Source: Membranipora membranacea (lineage: Eukaryota > Bryozoa > Gymnolaemata > Cheilostomatida > Membraniporidae). Taken from it: a stretch of DNA of 64,000 nt. The position numbers and the translations under genes were made by a program. Positions 13,201 through 26,200 of this stretch are shown piece by piece. The notes beneath the pieces are model-generated. The model saw only the letters and a program-made list of their open reading frames with translations. It did no database searches and was not told the DNA's origin. Location of the stretch: assembly GCA_914767715.1 (NCBI GenBank), contig OU612069.1:15123387-15187386 (forward strand), written 5' to 3'. Numbering within the stretch: the stretch's first letter is position 1; each line of letters opens with the position of its first letter.

Positions 13201-16200
13201 TATTTTGTATGAATATACTGAGAGTTACCTACTCATTGTACCTTATGGTCAGGGAGTAGGTAACTCTCACTTATGGGGATATTTACATAATTTCTGGATA
13301 ATGACAACATCACTCTGTAATCTACGAAATGTGAGTTTGTGACAGTTGATAGTGCAAGAGTACTGGACCACCACTGTGCATATAATTGGGTTTTGATGAC
13401 CTATACGGAACAGGGACTGAAAACAGAAGAACTGAAGCGAAATGAGCTCATGCCAATAAAATTTGAGCCTTTTATTTGTATGTGGAATTGAATTTGAATG
13501 CTCTTTGCTATGGAGAGGCTACAAACAGGTTACTCCTGTCCTTGTTAAGCACAGCCTTAAACATTCAGGTTCCAGTGTCTTACCTACAGACTTATCAAAA
13601 TATTACCAATATATATTAACATATGTAAAGCGTATGGTCATGCCTGAGAGTCTAGCACGGATATGAGTCTGAGATAACAGCGTATCTCATGCTGTAGAGC
13701 CACACAGAAGCTCAGACCGATCGGTCCAAACGTAGAGTCTGCTTTCTTCTGATCTACATAAGTCCTGATCTTATTATACAACCAGCCAGCCTCGAATAGT
13801 TTATAACACGCTACACGCTTATGTTGGGGTATCCGCACCTTCGAAATAAATTAGAAAATGATGTCATTAGGAGATGAATCAAGCTACAACCATAAGATGA
13901 TGTAATGGACAAGCGATATGCATAGATCAAAGCTGTATTACAAAATAAACTTAATATTGCTCTGCTTTGTGACCTGTTACAGTAGGTGATAGCTTTAGGA
14001 ATGTTGCTGGCAACTGAATGCGATGTACATAGATGGATGGATGGATTTATTACTATCATAGACAAAATTTGTCACGAAATACGTTGTTAATACTGACAAG
14101 AAAGAAAAACATGGAAAAATCAGATCTCTGTTGTATAAAAAGTTTTTTAGAATAGATATAAGAAGAGGGGCAGGTAGCAATGGACATAGTGTTAAAACAG
14201 AGATATGCTCTGATTGAACAATCAGTCAAGTGCATTTCATCAAAATTGAGTGGTTAATCTGCACACAGCTATATGGGTTTATTATCCTGCAACTAAGCAA
14301 TTTGGTGTCATGATCTTTGACATGGATATACATACTGAATTTCAATACCACAAAACACTATATCATATCATTATGATATTGTATTATTGTACTTTATCAT
14401 TATGATATGTACAATACATTATATTATACCAGCGGACTCACATTTTCAGGCAGTCTGTATGCGTCAGCTTTAGGATCAAACTGAGCCAGTTTACCATCTA
14501 TACCCTGAGCAACGAATATGACGTCTCGTACTAAATCTGCTTCTGTGACTTCCTCTGTGAAAGTGGAATAAGTCAAATAAGATTTTAACTTCGAGGAGCG
14601 AATATTAGCTCAAACTTAGTTTAGATTGTTTGATGGTGACTGATCGCCGGCAAGAACAAATTTTAGCTAGCTTAGGTGGCAGTACTGAAGTTGGGAAGTG
14701 TGAGAAGGCCATAAATATCACGAAAGACAAAACTACCATTCTACCTCCTCCCACTAGGGAAGTTTCATGTATTCCAGCCAACCAGTGTGTACCTTTACAC
14801 ATCTTAGCCAATACCTGAATTCTGAACAGACCTGGTGTGTTTTGGTAATTTGGAGGTGGAGGACACATGCATACTCTGTCAAATACATCCATTTAGATAC
14901 AAGTTAGAGGGAAATGAAACAATATATATCTCATAACCTGGAAGTAGTAAAATTAAGTAAAATTTAAAGTTTAAGAGTTCAAACTCTGGTCCGATGGCTG
15001 GTATAGGTTCATTGTCAACCACAGAGCAGAGTTTGAGCACTCAAACTAGCTTAGTGATATACAGTATATCACATACCTTTCATATATTGTTTATATTGAG
15101 TGAATGTTTGATTGGTTATATTGAGTACAGCTGGTGTACTATGCATAGTGCTGCCTGGGTTAAGTGTGGAGGGATGGTGTGATGTCGTCGCCGAGTCTAC
15201 AGCTGTCAACGTCCGACTCAATGAGCCCCTAAACCGCAAACATAAGTATGATATACCATTAATTCTTAGCATAAACATATAAATTATTTATATGTTTATG
15301 GTTCTGAGTATAGATTTAACTTACTTGTTGGTGGGGAACCGACCCCCTCTCACCAACAACGACTGTCAAGAAAGGCTAGGATTCGATGAGCACACTAGGG
15401 TTAGCCAGGCCACTGCTCTTCAGGGCTACATTATTTGGAGTCACCTTTTTTGGGGCTTCTTTGCTATACAACAAAGGTGTCAATAAATTTACCTATATTT
15501 TATTCCAATTGAAAGCAATATATACTATATATAAAGCGAAACATAAATGACCAAGTGTTACAATGGAACATTTTTTAACATTTGAGGACGTTGCACATAT
15601 GAGGTTATCTGCACCATGAGCCACAGCATGTAATCCTTGAATAGTTGGTTGAGTTCAGTATATTTTGTCAAACTTATTATAAAGGTAACTCAGACTCGAA
15701 AATAAATAAGCTTATGACAATTTGGGTAAATATAAGCACTTGGACTAAGAGAGATATTTAGTTATCCTAGATGATTAAGGTATGTATCATAACAATTGCT
15801 TTTTGATCATACCTGCTGGTACCTAGACCGCTACTGCCGGATACAGACTGCCCATATCGCCCTGTGGGTGGTAGTGATGTGACCTCTCTCAATGCTGTAG
15901 GTAACTGAGTGGCACTTCTGCTATCACCATAGCCTGCGGCAGGTGTTCTCATAGACAGTGTGGAGGGTCTGGTGTCACTGTGGGTGACCTGACGTAAGGA
16001 AGCAGGTGTTTGCAGGTGTGACAGCTGTGCATGCAGTGGTGTGGAGGCTAGTTTGACACCTGAGTTGAATACTTGCGTTCGCTCATTGTTCACTGCAACT
16101 CTATGCAGAAATTCTGCTATGTTTGTTGGCTGTGATAGTGATTGCTGCAAAAGACACAACAGAGCAATTACAAAATGAGAGTAGTACTACCAAATACTGC

Positions 16201-18301
16201 AATACAATTGAAATGAATGAAGCTGAACAGCTGATAAGTTGCGTGCATTCAATTGGAAATTAGCCAAATACCTTGAGATGAGTTGCTGCCCCACGCTCAA
16301 AAAGGCAACAACTCCTTAATTATTGATATTCTATAGGTCAAAACAGGGTCAAAAGTTCACCAAAAACAATCTTAAACCTGAGTTTTTCACTTTTCTTATA
16401 AGTTATTATATACCTGCTGTGAAAGCTGTTTGTATCTTTTGCTGAATTCAGCTGCTATTTTAGCACCTCTCTGCACCGCCACTAGAAACAGAAAATAGGA
16501 AAAAATAAGTAGGCCTAAACAGTCATAGCAAAAAATATCTGTGTTTCAGTCTGCACACCATACAGACAGAAAATGGTCATCGGAATGTAGATTTCAGCAC
16601 TTCCTTACTTACTCACTCACAAAACCAGTATATACTATTAACGTACAGTTATGGCGAAAACGAATTTCAGGCTATCATATTTGTTTTATATACTATCTAA
16701 AACCTTTCAGTCTAAAAGTCTTAGCAAACCAATTTTTGAAAGGTCCCCGCATGACATAATCTTTTTACTCAATGTATAAGTTGACTGTTCTATGATCATC
16801 AAGGCACAGCAATAAAATAGAAACCACTTGCTTTATTTTGATATATGCAACCCAAGTTGATTAAAAACAGGCACACTTCATTGTGTATAAGGTAATGATA
16901 CCCAAACAATGGTAGCGTTTTTGTAACTCACAATGTTTCTCTACTTTTGATGTCTCAAAATCTCCACCCATATCGGACCTGAAATCACAAACATAAGACA
17001 ATAAACATCATCATCCACCAAAAACATGAGTTCGGGCTAAGGGCACTTGTTAGCTTCTTGCCCTACAATCTGAGTTGCAATTGAGACTGTAGACATATTA
17101 TTACAAGAGTAAGAGCTTTGTGTTGTATCTCAGGATGGACATTGAAAGAAAGGTAGTGAATTTTAATAAGAATGAAAAACCCTTCGATCGAGAGCTTGCC
17201 CTCGACTACCTTACCAGGGCTTGCATTGGTAGTATACTCAGTCACATAGGCTGAGGTGATTTATTTGTCACTCACCCACTAATCACCTTTAGGCAGAGCC
17301 TCTGTAAGTCAGTGGTTAGTTTGTTGTCTACAAAACAGCAAAAAAAGATAGACATTGCAGGTAAGGAACATAATGTGGTGACAGCATGGGCCCATGGGTG
17401 ACAACAAGGAAGAAGCTCATTTTCTGACTGACTGCAGCCAATGAACTCCATCTTCCTCAGAGGGGGTTCATTGCTGCAGCAGTCCATAACATAGTCTCTA
17501 CAATGCTTCTTAGCCATAGATAGCAACTGCCCATTAGACCTAGCCTACAACTAATAATAGACAGCACACTTGTCCTGTGAGAAGTTAATAATAAGTAAGT
17601 GTTACAACTCTGCAGTTTATCATTTATACATACATACATACATGACAATAATTCAGCAATCACTATTACTATTTACAACCTCTAGTCAATCAATTCACTG
17701 TCAGTCAATATATCAGTGGGTACAATCAGGGAGAATTCTCCCTGGTACAATGAATTCCCTCTTCCTCGAGGAAGAGGGAGTTCATTGGTGGGTAGGCCTA
17801 GCTTAATTAAGTTAAGTTAAATAAATATCATTAACTATTTACTTGGGCAAACTAAATTCCATCTTCTATAACGTTCTTGCAACGACAACAGAACAATTCA
17901 TCATCAGGCAGATATCGCAGCCTTAAATACAGAACTGCCTGGGGTAAAGACTCATTCTTCAGACACTTGATTTTGAAATTACAAGATATTTTTTAATCCA
18001 CTAGAAGTCAGACTTTACTTTACTCATTTTGTATATGTTTCTTTTTGGTATTCCCTACTCATGTAACAATATAAACACTCAATCTCGCAGCATACCTAAT
18101 GTTTGTGACAAAATAAACCAACCAACCAACCAACCAATCATCATCATAATTAATTATCATTATTATATATATGATTATTATTCTCATTCTGATTCTCAAC
18201 TCAGGTATTTCATGACATTTGCCTGTTAACTTACCACAATCTCTGCCAAGAGATGATTGAATAAGAAGTCTGGTGAGGTGCTCAACATCCTGTGCCATCA
18301 T
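1963..18301 (-). CDS. TUBGCP3: Gamma-tubulin complex component 3 (GCP3/SPC98 family), 20 exons
   Basis: GCP3 is a core subunit of the gamma-tubulin ring complex that nucleates microtubules at centrosomes. Exons in minus order: 18301-18235, 17327-17276, 16978-16932, 16481-16414, 16144-15813, 15228-15077, 14554-14442, 13838-13644, 13080-12963, 12544-12378, 11921-11719, 10702-10564, 9971-9761, 9310-9127, 8740-8641, 7478-7347, 6960-6820, 6037-5918, 4003-3878, 2106-1963. All junction phases agree and give about 936 aa, against about 907 in human. Diagnostic blocks are [14 protein letters not shown] at the start of GRIP1 (near residue 250), [11 protein letters not shown] and [13 protein letters not shown] at the start of GRIP2 (near 555), [12 protein letters not shown], and [15 protein letters not shown] near the C terminus. 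The N-terminal 240 residues are weakly conserved and S/T-rich. Exon 8 seems to use a GC donor (CAG|GC at 13644/13643). The last exon, a Gly-rich tail, is inferred from a good acceptor at 2107 and an open frame; an inner acceptor at 2079 would end the protein sooner. Start: tandem ATGs at 18301 and 18298. Confidence 0.95.
2142..2565 (-). mobile_element. 5'-truncated LINE, C-terminal end of reverse transcriptase ORF
   Basis: A minus-strand open frame of about 130 codons has the layout of the region downstream of the RT catalytic core in non-LTR retrotransposons: [14 protein letters not shown], then [18 protein letters not shown], then [16 protein letters not shown]. The 3' end is an (AG)n tail at 2142-2158, as expected of a CR1/L2-like LINE with a tandem-repeat tail. 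It lies in the last intron of GCP3 in the same orientation as the gene. The RT active site is absent, so the copy is dead. Confidence 0.75.
6403..6474 (-). tRNA. tRNA-Thr (anticodon AGT)
   Basis: A complete cloverleaf reads on the minus strand. The acceptor stem is GCCGCTA/TGGTGGC with two G-T wobbles, the D-arm is GCTC/GAGC, the anticodon arm is CCTGT/ACAGG around loop CTAGTAA (anticodon AGT), and the T-arm is ATGAG/CTCAT around TTCAAAT. A run of five T follows a few bases downstream on the transcribed strand (6394-6398), a normal Pol III stop. The gene is intronless, sits in an intron of GCP3 (between exons 17 and 18) and is transcribed in the same direction. All stems pair, so it looks functional rather than SINE-derived. 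Confidence 0.9.
10186..10229. repeat. (CAG)n microsatellite, about 14 units
   Basis: An uninterrupted CAG run lies in the GCP3 intron between exons 12 and 13. It is not in a reading frame of the gene. Confidence 0.95.
10335..10400 (+). repeat. tRNA-like SINE-head fragment (weak)
   Basis: GGAGTGGCTCAGCGGTTAGC at about 10342-10361 matches the 5' end of a tRNA, including an A box (TGGCTCAGCGG). No B box or T-arm follows at tRNA spacing, so this is at best a decayed tRNA-derived repeat inside a GCP3 intron. Confidence 0.35.
10800..11246 (-). mobile_element. LINE 3' end with (ATGG)n tail in a GCP3 intron
   Basis: The minus-strand frame encodes [18 protein letters not shown] and [19 protein letters not shown], the same late-RT region as the 2142-2565 copy but from a different subfamily. 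It is followed by a 3' UTR and a short GATGGATGG-type tail at about 10803-10815. A second copy of the same UTR and tail lies at 14034-14165, and a plus-strand relative at 33140-33510. It is inserted between GCP3 exons 11 and 12. Confidence 0.75.
12645..12663. repeat. Poly-G tract
   Basis: A run of about 14 G lies in the GCP3 intron between exons 9 and 10. Similar G/C runs occur near 18838, 25236, 25405, 31261, 39377, 39647 and 52486, often at the loop of small foldback repeats. Confidence 0.85.
14034..14165 (-). mobile_element. LINE 3' UTR fragment with (ATGG)n tail
   Basis: The minus strand aligns by eye to the 3' UTR of the 10800-11246 LINE. Both share an AGAGATCTGATTTTT-like block and a CGTATTTCGTGAC-like block, then AGTAATAAATCCATCCATCC at the end. 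Only the last 130 bp of the element are present, a typical severe 5' truncation. Confidence 0.7.
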
Positions 18302-20249
18302 TGAGTAGCTGTACAATAATCAAAGTAAGTCAATGCATTAAATACTAACAAGTCTCAGTAAACTTTCTTTTTCAAACTGAGTCACTCACTCAACTCTCTC
18401 CTAGTATTGCTCACTTTATACTAAAGCGGTCTTTTGCTTGATTGGCCAATGGCCTTCAATCTGTTTTGGATGAGTTTTCTCACTAAAATGTTTAAATAAT
18501 AAGGAGGCAACTCCTTAATTTTGGTTGTCTGACCCTTTCTTAGAAAGGGCAGGCTAATGCTCCTTGCTGTGACCGGTGAGACAAAAACATTCCAATCCGC
18601 AATGTTAGAAATGATTAAGTCAGTGCTTAAGAAAAACTCACTGCTTGAGACAACCTGCTATGACCAACATTTGGTCGATAATTTGCCTCTTGGCAAGGAT
18701 TTGCGGCAAAGTAATGGTAAGATTTTGAATCCGAATATTTATCTTGTGGCTTGTCATTCACACCGCTGAAAGTTAAGAGCCTCAGAATGGTAACCTTGAC
18801 AAGCTTTATTTGGTGGGGGAACAAAGCCCCAACCTCCCCCCCCCCCCACCGAACAAAGCTTATCAAGACAGGCTTACTCAGATAGCGAGTTAATACTAGG
18901 GCCTGGCCCAGCTACTAAGTTCTGGTTGCTACCTATCTGTTAAACATATCCAGATACATGACAAAAGCTTAAGGGCGGATAGATTTGGATGTCCCAATAG
19001 TGTTTTCATTAGTAATAGCCATGTTTATTATCCTAGTGACCAATGAACATGCATTAAACCTGTGGTGACGAAAGATCAGATTGTAGTACAAAGCCACAGA
19101 GAAAAAATCGATCAGAACCAACGCATTGGCTAGTATATACTACATACTTAATATTTCACACAGAAATGCGTTTTTACTGTAATGTTTGAGATGAAGGACA
19201 GATATTGGAATTACATGAATATTATAATGATAGGAATTTACATGCAGTAGACGGTTCGCATAAAAAATCACATAAAAAAAGAACCTTGAGTTAGTGAACT
19301 GAGGGGTGGATTTAGTTAATCAGGGAGTTTGGGACCAACCCAACTCCTGGTATGATGATTATAATATAATGAATGATCACTCGAATGGAGTCGAATCAAT
19401 TTGACTCGGATAGCTAGAAAGATGAATCAAGCATCTCTTGTGTTGTCATACCTTCTCTAAATAGAAGATGACTCCTTTTTCTGCTGTGATTATTTTAATA
19501 GAAATCCTTAGCTTTTTATATTTATTCGCAAAGAATTGTTTTTGAAGGATGGATTCTCTTCTTCAATAATTGCAACAAAATTTGAAAATGACCAAAAATT
19601 GATTTTCATCCTCAATGAGAATATGAAATGAAGGAATTAGATTTTCTTGGGGAATCTTAAAGCGGAAGTAGTAAATTCAGTATAACTCCTGAGAAAGAAT
19701 TTTGTCTTGGCTGGTGTACAGTGTGAAAACGGCAACACATGGTGATGCTCTAAGTCAGGAACAAAGCTACTGTTGTTACTAATCTATATATGTGAAACCC
19801 TAAGTAAGTGTCTATGAATTGGCTTTGGGCATCAGCATTATTGAAGAAGTGATGGTTGAGCTGTTCATAGTGTTCAAAATTTTCTTTCAATAAAATTAAT
19901 TTTTTTGAATAAATTACTGTTACTCTCAGTCATCACTCACTGTCTGTTTGTTCAAAAGATTTGCTCCCCATTTCTAACTTTTGTGTGTTTGAAGTTGATG
20001 ATCACTGCTCACATACATGAAAGCTGGTCTATTGAAGTCTCTGTAAGTCCCCATTCTAACACAGTATATATGAATATGTTAACAACAGCAGGCCTGTTTT
20101 AACTACTTAACTTAGGTACTACTCAAATTTGTAAAACCTTGATAAAAACTGATCTTTTAATTTAATGGGGAGGCTTACATAGGTTTAGTTCTGATCAGTG
20201 ATGGGGTCTATGTAACTGCCTCAACAAACAATAATACCTTATTATAACA
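18302..20249. other. Head-to-head spacer between GCP3 and CNOT7
   Basis: About 1.95 kb separates two divergent start codons, so the promoters of both genes must lie here. I see no canonical TATA box that I can defend. A G/C-loop hairpin element occupies 18793-18872. The remaining sequence is AT-rich, with no supported ORF. Confidence 0.6.
18793..18872. mobile_element. Small foldback element (TTGACAAGCTTT family), copy 1
   Basis: The left arm CCTTGACAAGCTTTATTTGG and the right arm GAACAAAGCTTATCAAGACAGG are imperfect inverted repeats around a C-rich loop. The same design recurs at 25368-25442. This is probably a very short MITE. Confidence 0.6.
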
Positions 20250-23200
20250 ATGGATGAACAAAGGCAAGACAAATTTCACTCAGGAAAGTTTGCAGGTGAG
20301 CTACACACCTGATTAGGCCCATTATTATATGTATGTTTATATCAAACCAAACTTTTCCAAAATTCACTCATATATTGAGATCTTTTCTACCACTTACTTA
20401 CTGTTGTAGAAGATAAGACGGAGGGAGGACAAACAAGACCGTTGAGCCACTTAGGTGGAGCATCGCCTCATCAGTCGCCGAGTCCAGGAGCTGTACTTCA
20501 CACTCCAAACTCGCTGCAGCCACATCAGCTTTATAATTCTACATCTGCCTCATCAAGAGGAGCTGGTCATCATCATAATAAATACCAAAACAATATGGTG
20601 CACAACATCTCACAACCTGTCGATCAGCTGGCATACGGTTGGTTGTTTCCCTAAGATATATCTTCATGTTCAAACATAGCACCTTGCTGATGCCTACTTA
20701 TAGCCTGTTGTTTCCTAATCCATGATTTCCAAAGAGAGAGATGAAACACTCAATTTTGCACCCATACTCACTATGGGCTTTCCTGAGGACAGATCTATAT
20801 GTATAGTGATGTGAGATGCCTATGTACATAAGGAGTAGGCCTCTCTGGACCTGCCAAAGACATTTCACTGTGTCTGCATGATAGTTATAAGCTATTACCA
20901 ATAACCAGCCACACAATCAACAAAACCTTTCTAGTAAAACTTTGTGACATTATAATAAGTTTGCTGTCTTCCGCTTGATTGAAAAGTCATCTCAACTACT
21001 TTAGTACCACATTATAACATGATATATTTGTCTGCCATCATGGCTTACGCTTGGCCTGACCATTCTACATGATCTCACTTTTATCACTGCTGTTTGTAGG
21101 AATCAAGGATGTGTGGGCAGGTAACCTAGAGGAGGAGTTTAAAGTGATAAGAAGGCTGGTAACTCGGTATCCTTATATCGCTATGGTAAGGAATGGGTTC
21201 AGTGGCTGTCAGCTATTTGATTTTCCACTAGTTTATAGCTTATACATGAGAAAGTATATTCAAAGGCTTAGAGGAGGGACACTATTGTCATGTTCCTCTG
21301 ACTTCCTTACAATGCCAATCTTGACACACACAGACCTTCTGTCTGCCACAATACATAGTAGATCCTATGTGGTCAATGGTTGGCAGTTGGATAATCTTGA
21401 GCAATCTTACATTTTCGACCATAATCTCTTTTATGTAGTAACCTACTGATTATAGTGTAACATCTAGATCAACATATCTGGCACATTGACACTTATCCTT
21501 AGGCAAGTTTAGGCTTGTCTGACATGTTATTCCAAATAGTCTACATATGTTAATCAGGCATCCAAAGTCTACCATTTTACAATGGTATTTGAAAAAATTG
21601 AAAAGTCTAGGTTACTGTTTGGCCCTGGTTTGGCACACTAGAGTACAACCCCCATCACTTGATGTTATGTTTGTCAAACTCCAAGTCGAAATCTGCTCAA
21701 TATTATGAGACCAGAAGACCATAAATCGTCCTATTCCTCCTTTGTAAGGCTACAGTTAGCACTTTTGTTGTGAGGGGATGATTTGACCGTTCAGATATAA
21801 TATGATCACACTGATGTACAGTCTAGGCCTCAGGTCACAGTCAGCTAGTCTTAGAGTAGGGGAAACTTTTTCATAAGCCTACATCAGCTTCTTAGGCCCG
21901 ATCACAAAACCATTCAAAAGTTCTTATTTCACCAGCAAATCAGAACTGACAGCGATCGGAATTATGTCAAACATCAAAATGTCCAATTCTGCAAACAATC
22001 AAATCTTCATGCAATCCCCCAGGTCCCATCGTTGACACCAGTGAAGACCCATGTCGTTTATTGGCTATGATGACCATAACTACTATAATCTATACCTTTC
22101 TGTTTGATACTTACAGGACACAGAGTTTCCCGGAGTTGTAGCTCGACCAGTGGGAGAGTTCAGGTCACAGTCTGACTATTCCTATCAGCTTCTCAGGTGT
22201 AATGTGGATATACTCAGAATTATACAGATTGGCTTTACATTCATGAACGATAAGGGAGAACTACCACAGGGTATTACCACCTGGCAGTTTAACTTTAAGT
22301 TCAGCCTCACGTAAGTAATATGATTACAATATTATAACATATAGTATTTCTACAGTATTAAAGAGTTTTTATATAGTATTTATGGCTTTATACTTCATGG
22401 ACAAATATACACATGTAGGCATAGAATACTGATTGTCAGATGGGTTCCAACTGGTTTGATCGTTTGTAACTATTTTGTTTATCTGCCTTTTATAGTTGGG
22501 GCCATAGAGTCATTATAGAGAAAAAAATAACTCTATGATCGGGACCTTTCGGTGGTTACAATTCTCAATATGGAATAGATTTAATAACTACCATAGGGCC
22601 TATAGATAGATGCTGGGTAACCTTGAATCTTGAGTCTTGAATTTTAGTCACATATTGGACGATCTGGTGATTGATTGATCAATATTAAATGTAGTGTTCA
22701 CAAAGGCTGGAATGTTCTGATGTTTTCATAGGCACTAACTGATAAGATAAAAGATGTAATAATGAAATACCAATAGGCTTGAATTTTTTTAATATTTTGC
22801 TTCAATGGGCTACTTACGCTTTGTGCTTACTAAATTCCTGGTGAGGTGTAAGGTATGATTCAAATTCTGACATACAAAGTGGTTGGAATTATAGTTATGT
22901 ACAGAGGTGGGCCATCATATTTGGAACTAAATGCGCTGTGTCATAAGAGAAGGATTTTAGCCACCATCTACACCTTTTTATGCAAAACTGAACCGAAACT
23001 GGTTTATCATTCAAGGATTTGATAGCACATGTCAAACTCCTAAGTTGACATCGTCAATGTACAGTAATAATGGTCCTGCTTGTGTGCTATTTGGAAAGTA
23101 GTACCAAATTTAATTCTAACCACAATATTCAAGGTCACATTATTCAAGTTTATGCAGGAAGCCAAAACTAAGCAAATACTCGGCCTAAACCTAATGTGTT

Positions 23201-26200
23201 ATATTTTGGGCTTGGCAGACTATTAAGTTTTTTTCCACTGAACTGGCTGTAAACTTACTGACTCATTTCTTTCTGGCCGCTGATGTATATCAAAATCAGC
23301 AGTGTCTGTTGAGTATTTAGGGATAGGTCTGTTTTATCTAGGCTTATAATCTGAGAACTCAGGACTAGGTACTGCCCTGGGAAATCTTTAGATACAATAC
23401 ACTTTGTAACACTGCTCAGCACTAAGTTTGTCTCTTACCAGAATTGGGTTAACCCATAAGCATATTATACGTTTATTGGGCTAACTGGTGGTAGTTCATT
23501 TTAAGACACGTTACTTCATATTTGTAGTCTCGGCTGTGGTGCAGGAGCCCAATGGTTTTTTTGAGGGCCATTTAGCTGTGACAACCAATTAAAATATTCT
23601 ATCTGACTGTTATTCTATCCAACTCATGTGCAATGGTTTAAGTTTTTCATAAATTGCTTATAAAGCAAACAAGGTCTGGCTACACGGGCCATATTTTCCA
23701 TAGGATTGGGAATGAAGCGAACATGTTAGTTAGCCCATCTGGGGCATCTGGCAGTTCTAAACTAGCTATCCTATGCCACTAGCCATACTAAAAAGTGCCC
23801 AATTCCTATGGAAATTATGGCGTGTGTAGCCACAGCTTTACTCATTTGCGTGTAATGTTTGCTATGTGGCATTCAGAGAGGACCTGAACTGCAAATACAA
23901 TTTGACACAAGCAATAGGATAACAAACCTTACTATCAATTGACTTATAACAAACTCGAACAAAAATCACATTGTAATATTTAAAATAAAAATATTAAAAC
24001 AAATACTTAAACGCAATATAAAATAACACTCTTTAAACTTTTGAATTTGTTAAAGCCTACAAAGCAGAAGCTTAAAAATTCTCAATTTTAGTTTTTTTTA
24101 TTATTCAGAGAGGACATGTACGCACAGGACTCCATTGATCTATTGGATAATTCGGGTATTCAGTTTCCTCGACACGATGAAGAAGGTATTGAGATGCACG
24201 AATTTGCCGAGCTGCTCACCACGTCCGGTATCGTACTAAACGATGACATCAGGTTCATCTCATTTCATAGGTCAGTGTCTTTTTCTATATCACTTGAAGA
24301 CTACCCAAATACCAATGCATGCTATAGCATGTTATAGCATGTTATGCACTTCTTGGAGACTGTGAAATAATAATGCAGGGAGTGAGAATTACATTGCCTT
24401 ATGGAAGGCATTCTTCCAACCATCAATATATCATGCCAAGTAGAGCATTGAATTTTTTACCGTGATATTCTGACATAACTTGATCATAAATAACTGCCAG
24501 ATAATAACATAGATTGGTCTTAGGGTAGGCTAATTGTAGATAATTGTCATATAGGGAGGGTCAGTCTATCAATTAAAATGAGCGATACTTTTGAAACTCT
24601 CTCACTATCAATTGGCTCAAAAATACTGCTCATTCAGCCTGACAATTAGACAAAATTGTGCCGAAATCGTTCACTCACAATGTTTCTAGTCTTATCAATG
24701 AGTGTGCGATTCGTGAACAAAACTCATTTACTGAGTGAGCAATCAGATGTTTTTACTTGAAAGACCCCCTTGACCAGAAATCCTGGTATTTGCTTTGTCT
24801 GTAGTTAAGATGAGAATGAGGATCTGATGAAAATGTGAGAGTAGAATTAATGCAAGCCTCATAAAAATTTGACCTGCATATCAGTTTTTCATTTTATCAT
24901 ATGCACTGATATTTGTCAGTGTTTCTTTTTCTGGTAAGCTAGTGACACCATAATCCCGATTTTGTAATCTGTTGTTATTTCAGAGATGTATCTTTCAGTA
25001 AATGATTGAGGGGGAGAATTTCTATCCATATCCAAAATCAAGAAAGTCCTAGAAAACTGACTGCCATTTTTAGCGCCCAGAAAAGTAACTGCAAATCTCA
25101 AATGAGACCCGCTGAAATGGTAATAGTGATAGCTAATGAAGATTAAAGTAACATGATGAAAACCGGATTCCCTTTTCAATTCAGGTCAAATCAACTTGGT
25201 AATTATTCAGAGCAAGGAGAGGGGCCTTCAAGGGGGGGGGGGCAAGAGTCTTGGAGGGGCTCAGACTAGGAGTTCAAAGTCTTCCTCAGAACCATGATAA
25301 ATCAAATTCACTCTGTATAATAATTTGTACCGATAGTTTTTACTACTAATCAAGCACTCTAGCTTCGCCTGTCTTGACAAGCTTTGTTCGGTGGAAAGAA
25401 AGAACCCCCCCCCCCCCCCTGAACAAAGCTTGTCAAGACAGGTCAACTCTAGGTTAGTCTTTGCCATATTTTGTACTGATCATCAATCTTGCCTTATCTT
25501 TCTTACAGTGGTTATGATTTCGGATACTTGTTGAAGCTCCTGACAGGCACAGAATTACCGAGCACTGAGGCCGACTTCTTTGAGATGATCAAGAGCTTCT
25601 TCCCTAATATCTACGACGTCAAGTATCTCATGAAGAGCTGTAAGAACCTACACGGAGGACTTCAGGAAGTCTCCGAACAACTGGAGGTGAGCACTACTTC
25701 AACAACTGCATTTCCGGCGTTGTAGCGATATGCTTCAAGCTGGTAGTGGTTGAGTGGCACTCATGACTTGGAAACCTAGTCGTCACTCTACAACCTCTTC
25801 CTAGCTAGCAACTCGGTGCAGTCATCGTCTGAATAGACGGACAGCAACATGAATATGGGGTAGTTTGATGTTTGCTAGCACCAGAGTTAGCTAACGGAGG
25901 GGGGTGTTGATTTGAAGTAATGATGTTGAGTAGGCATAAATTTGAGCTTTAAGAGACTATCTACAGCCTGTGTGAAAAGGCAAATTTTTCCCCTTGTTAA
26001 TATTTTACCCCAACAGGCTATTGTCAAAGTTAGTGTTTGCACCTCAATCAAACGCACTTGACTGAGTCAAAAATAATAGAGAATGCATTCGGCTTATAGA
26101 GTTGTCTTTACCTCTTCAAGGGGAAGACAACTCTTTGTAACACCATGTCGTTTATCTATAAACTCATCATCAGATGTTATGAGACTTGAATTTGATCTTT

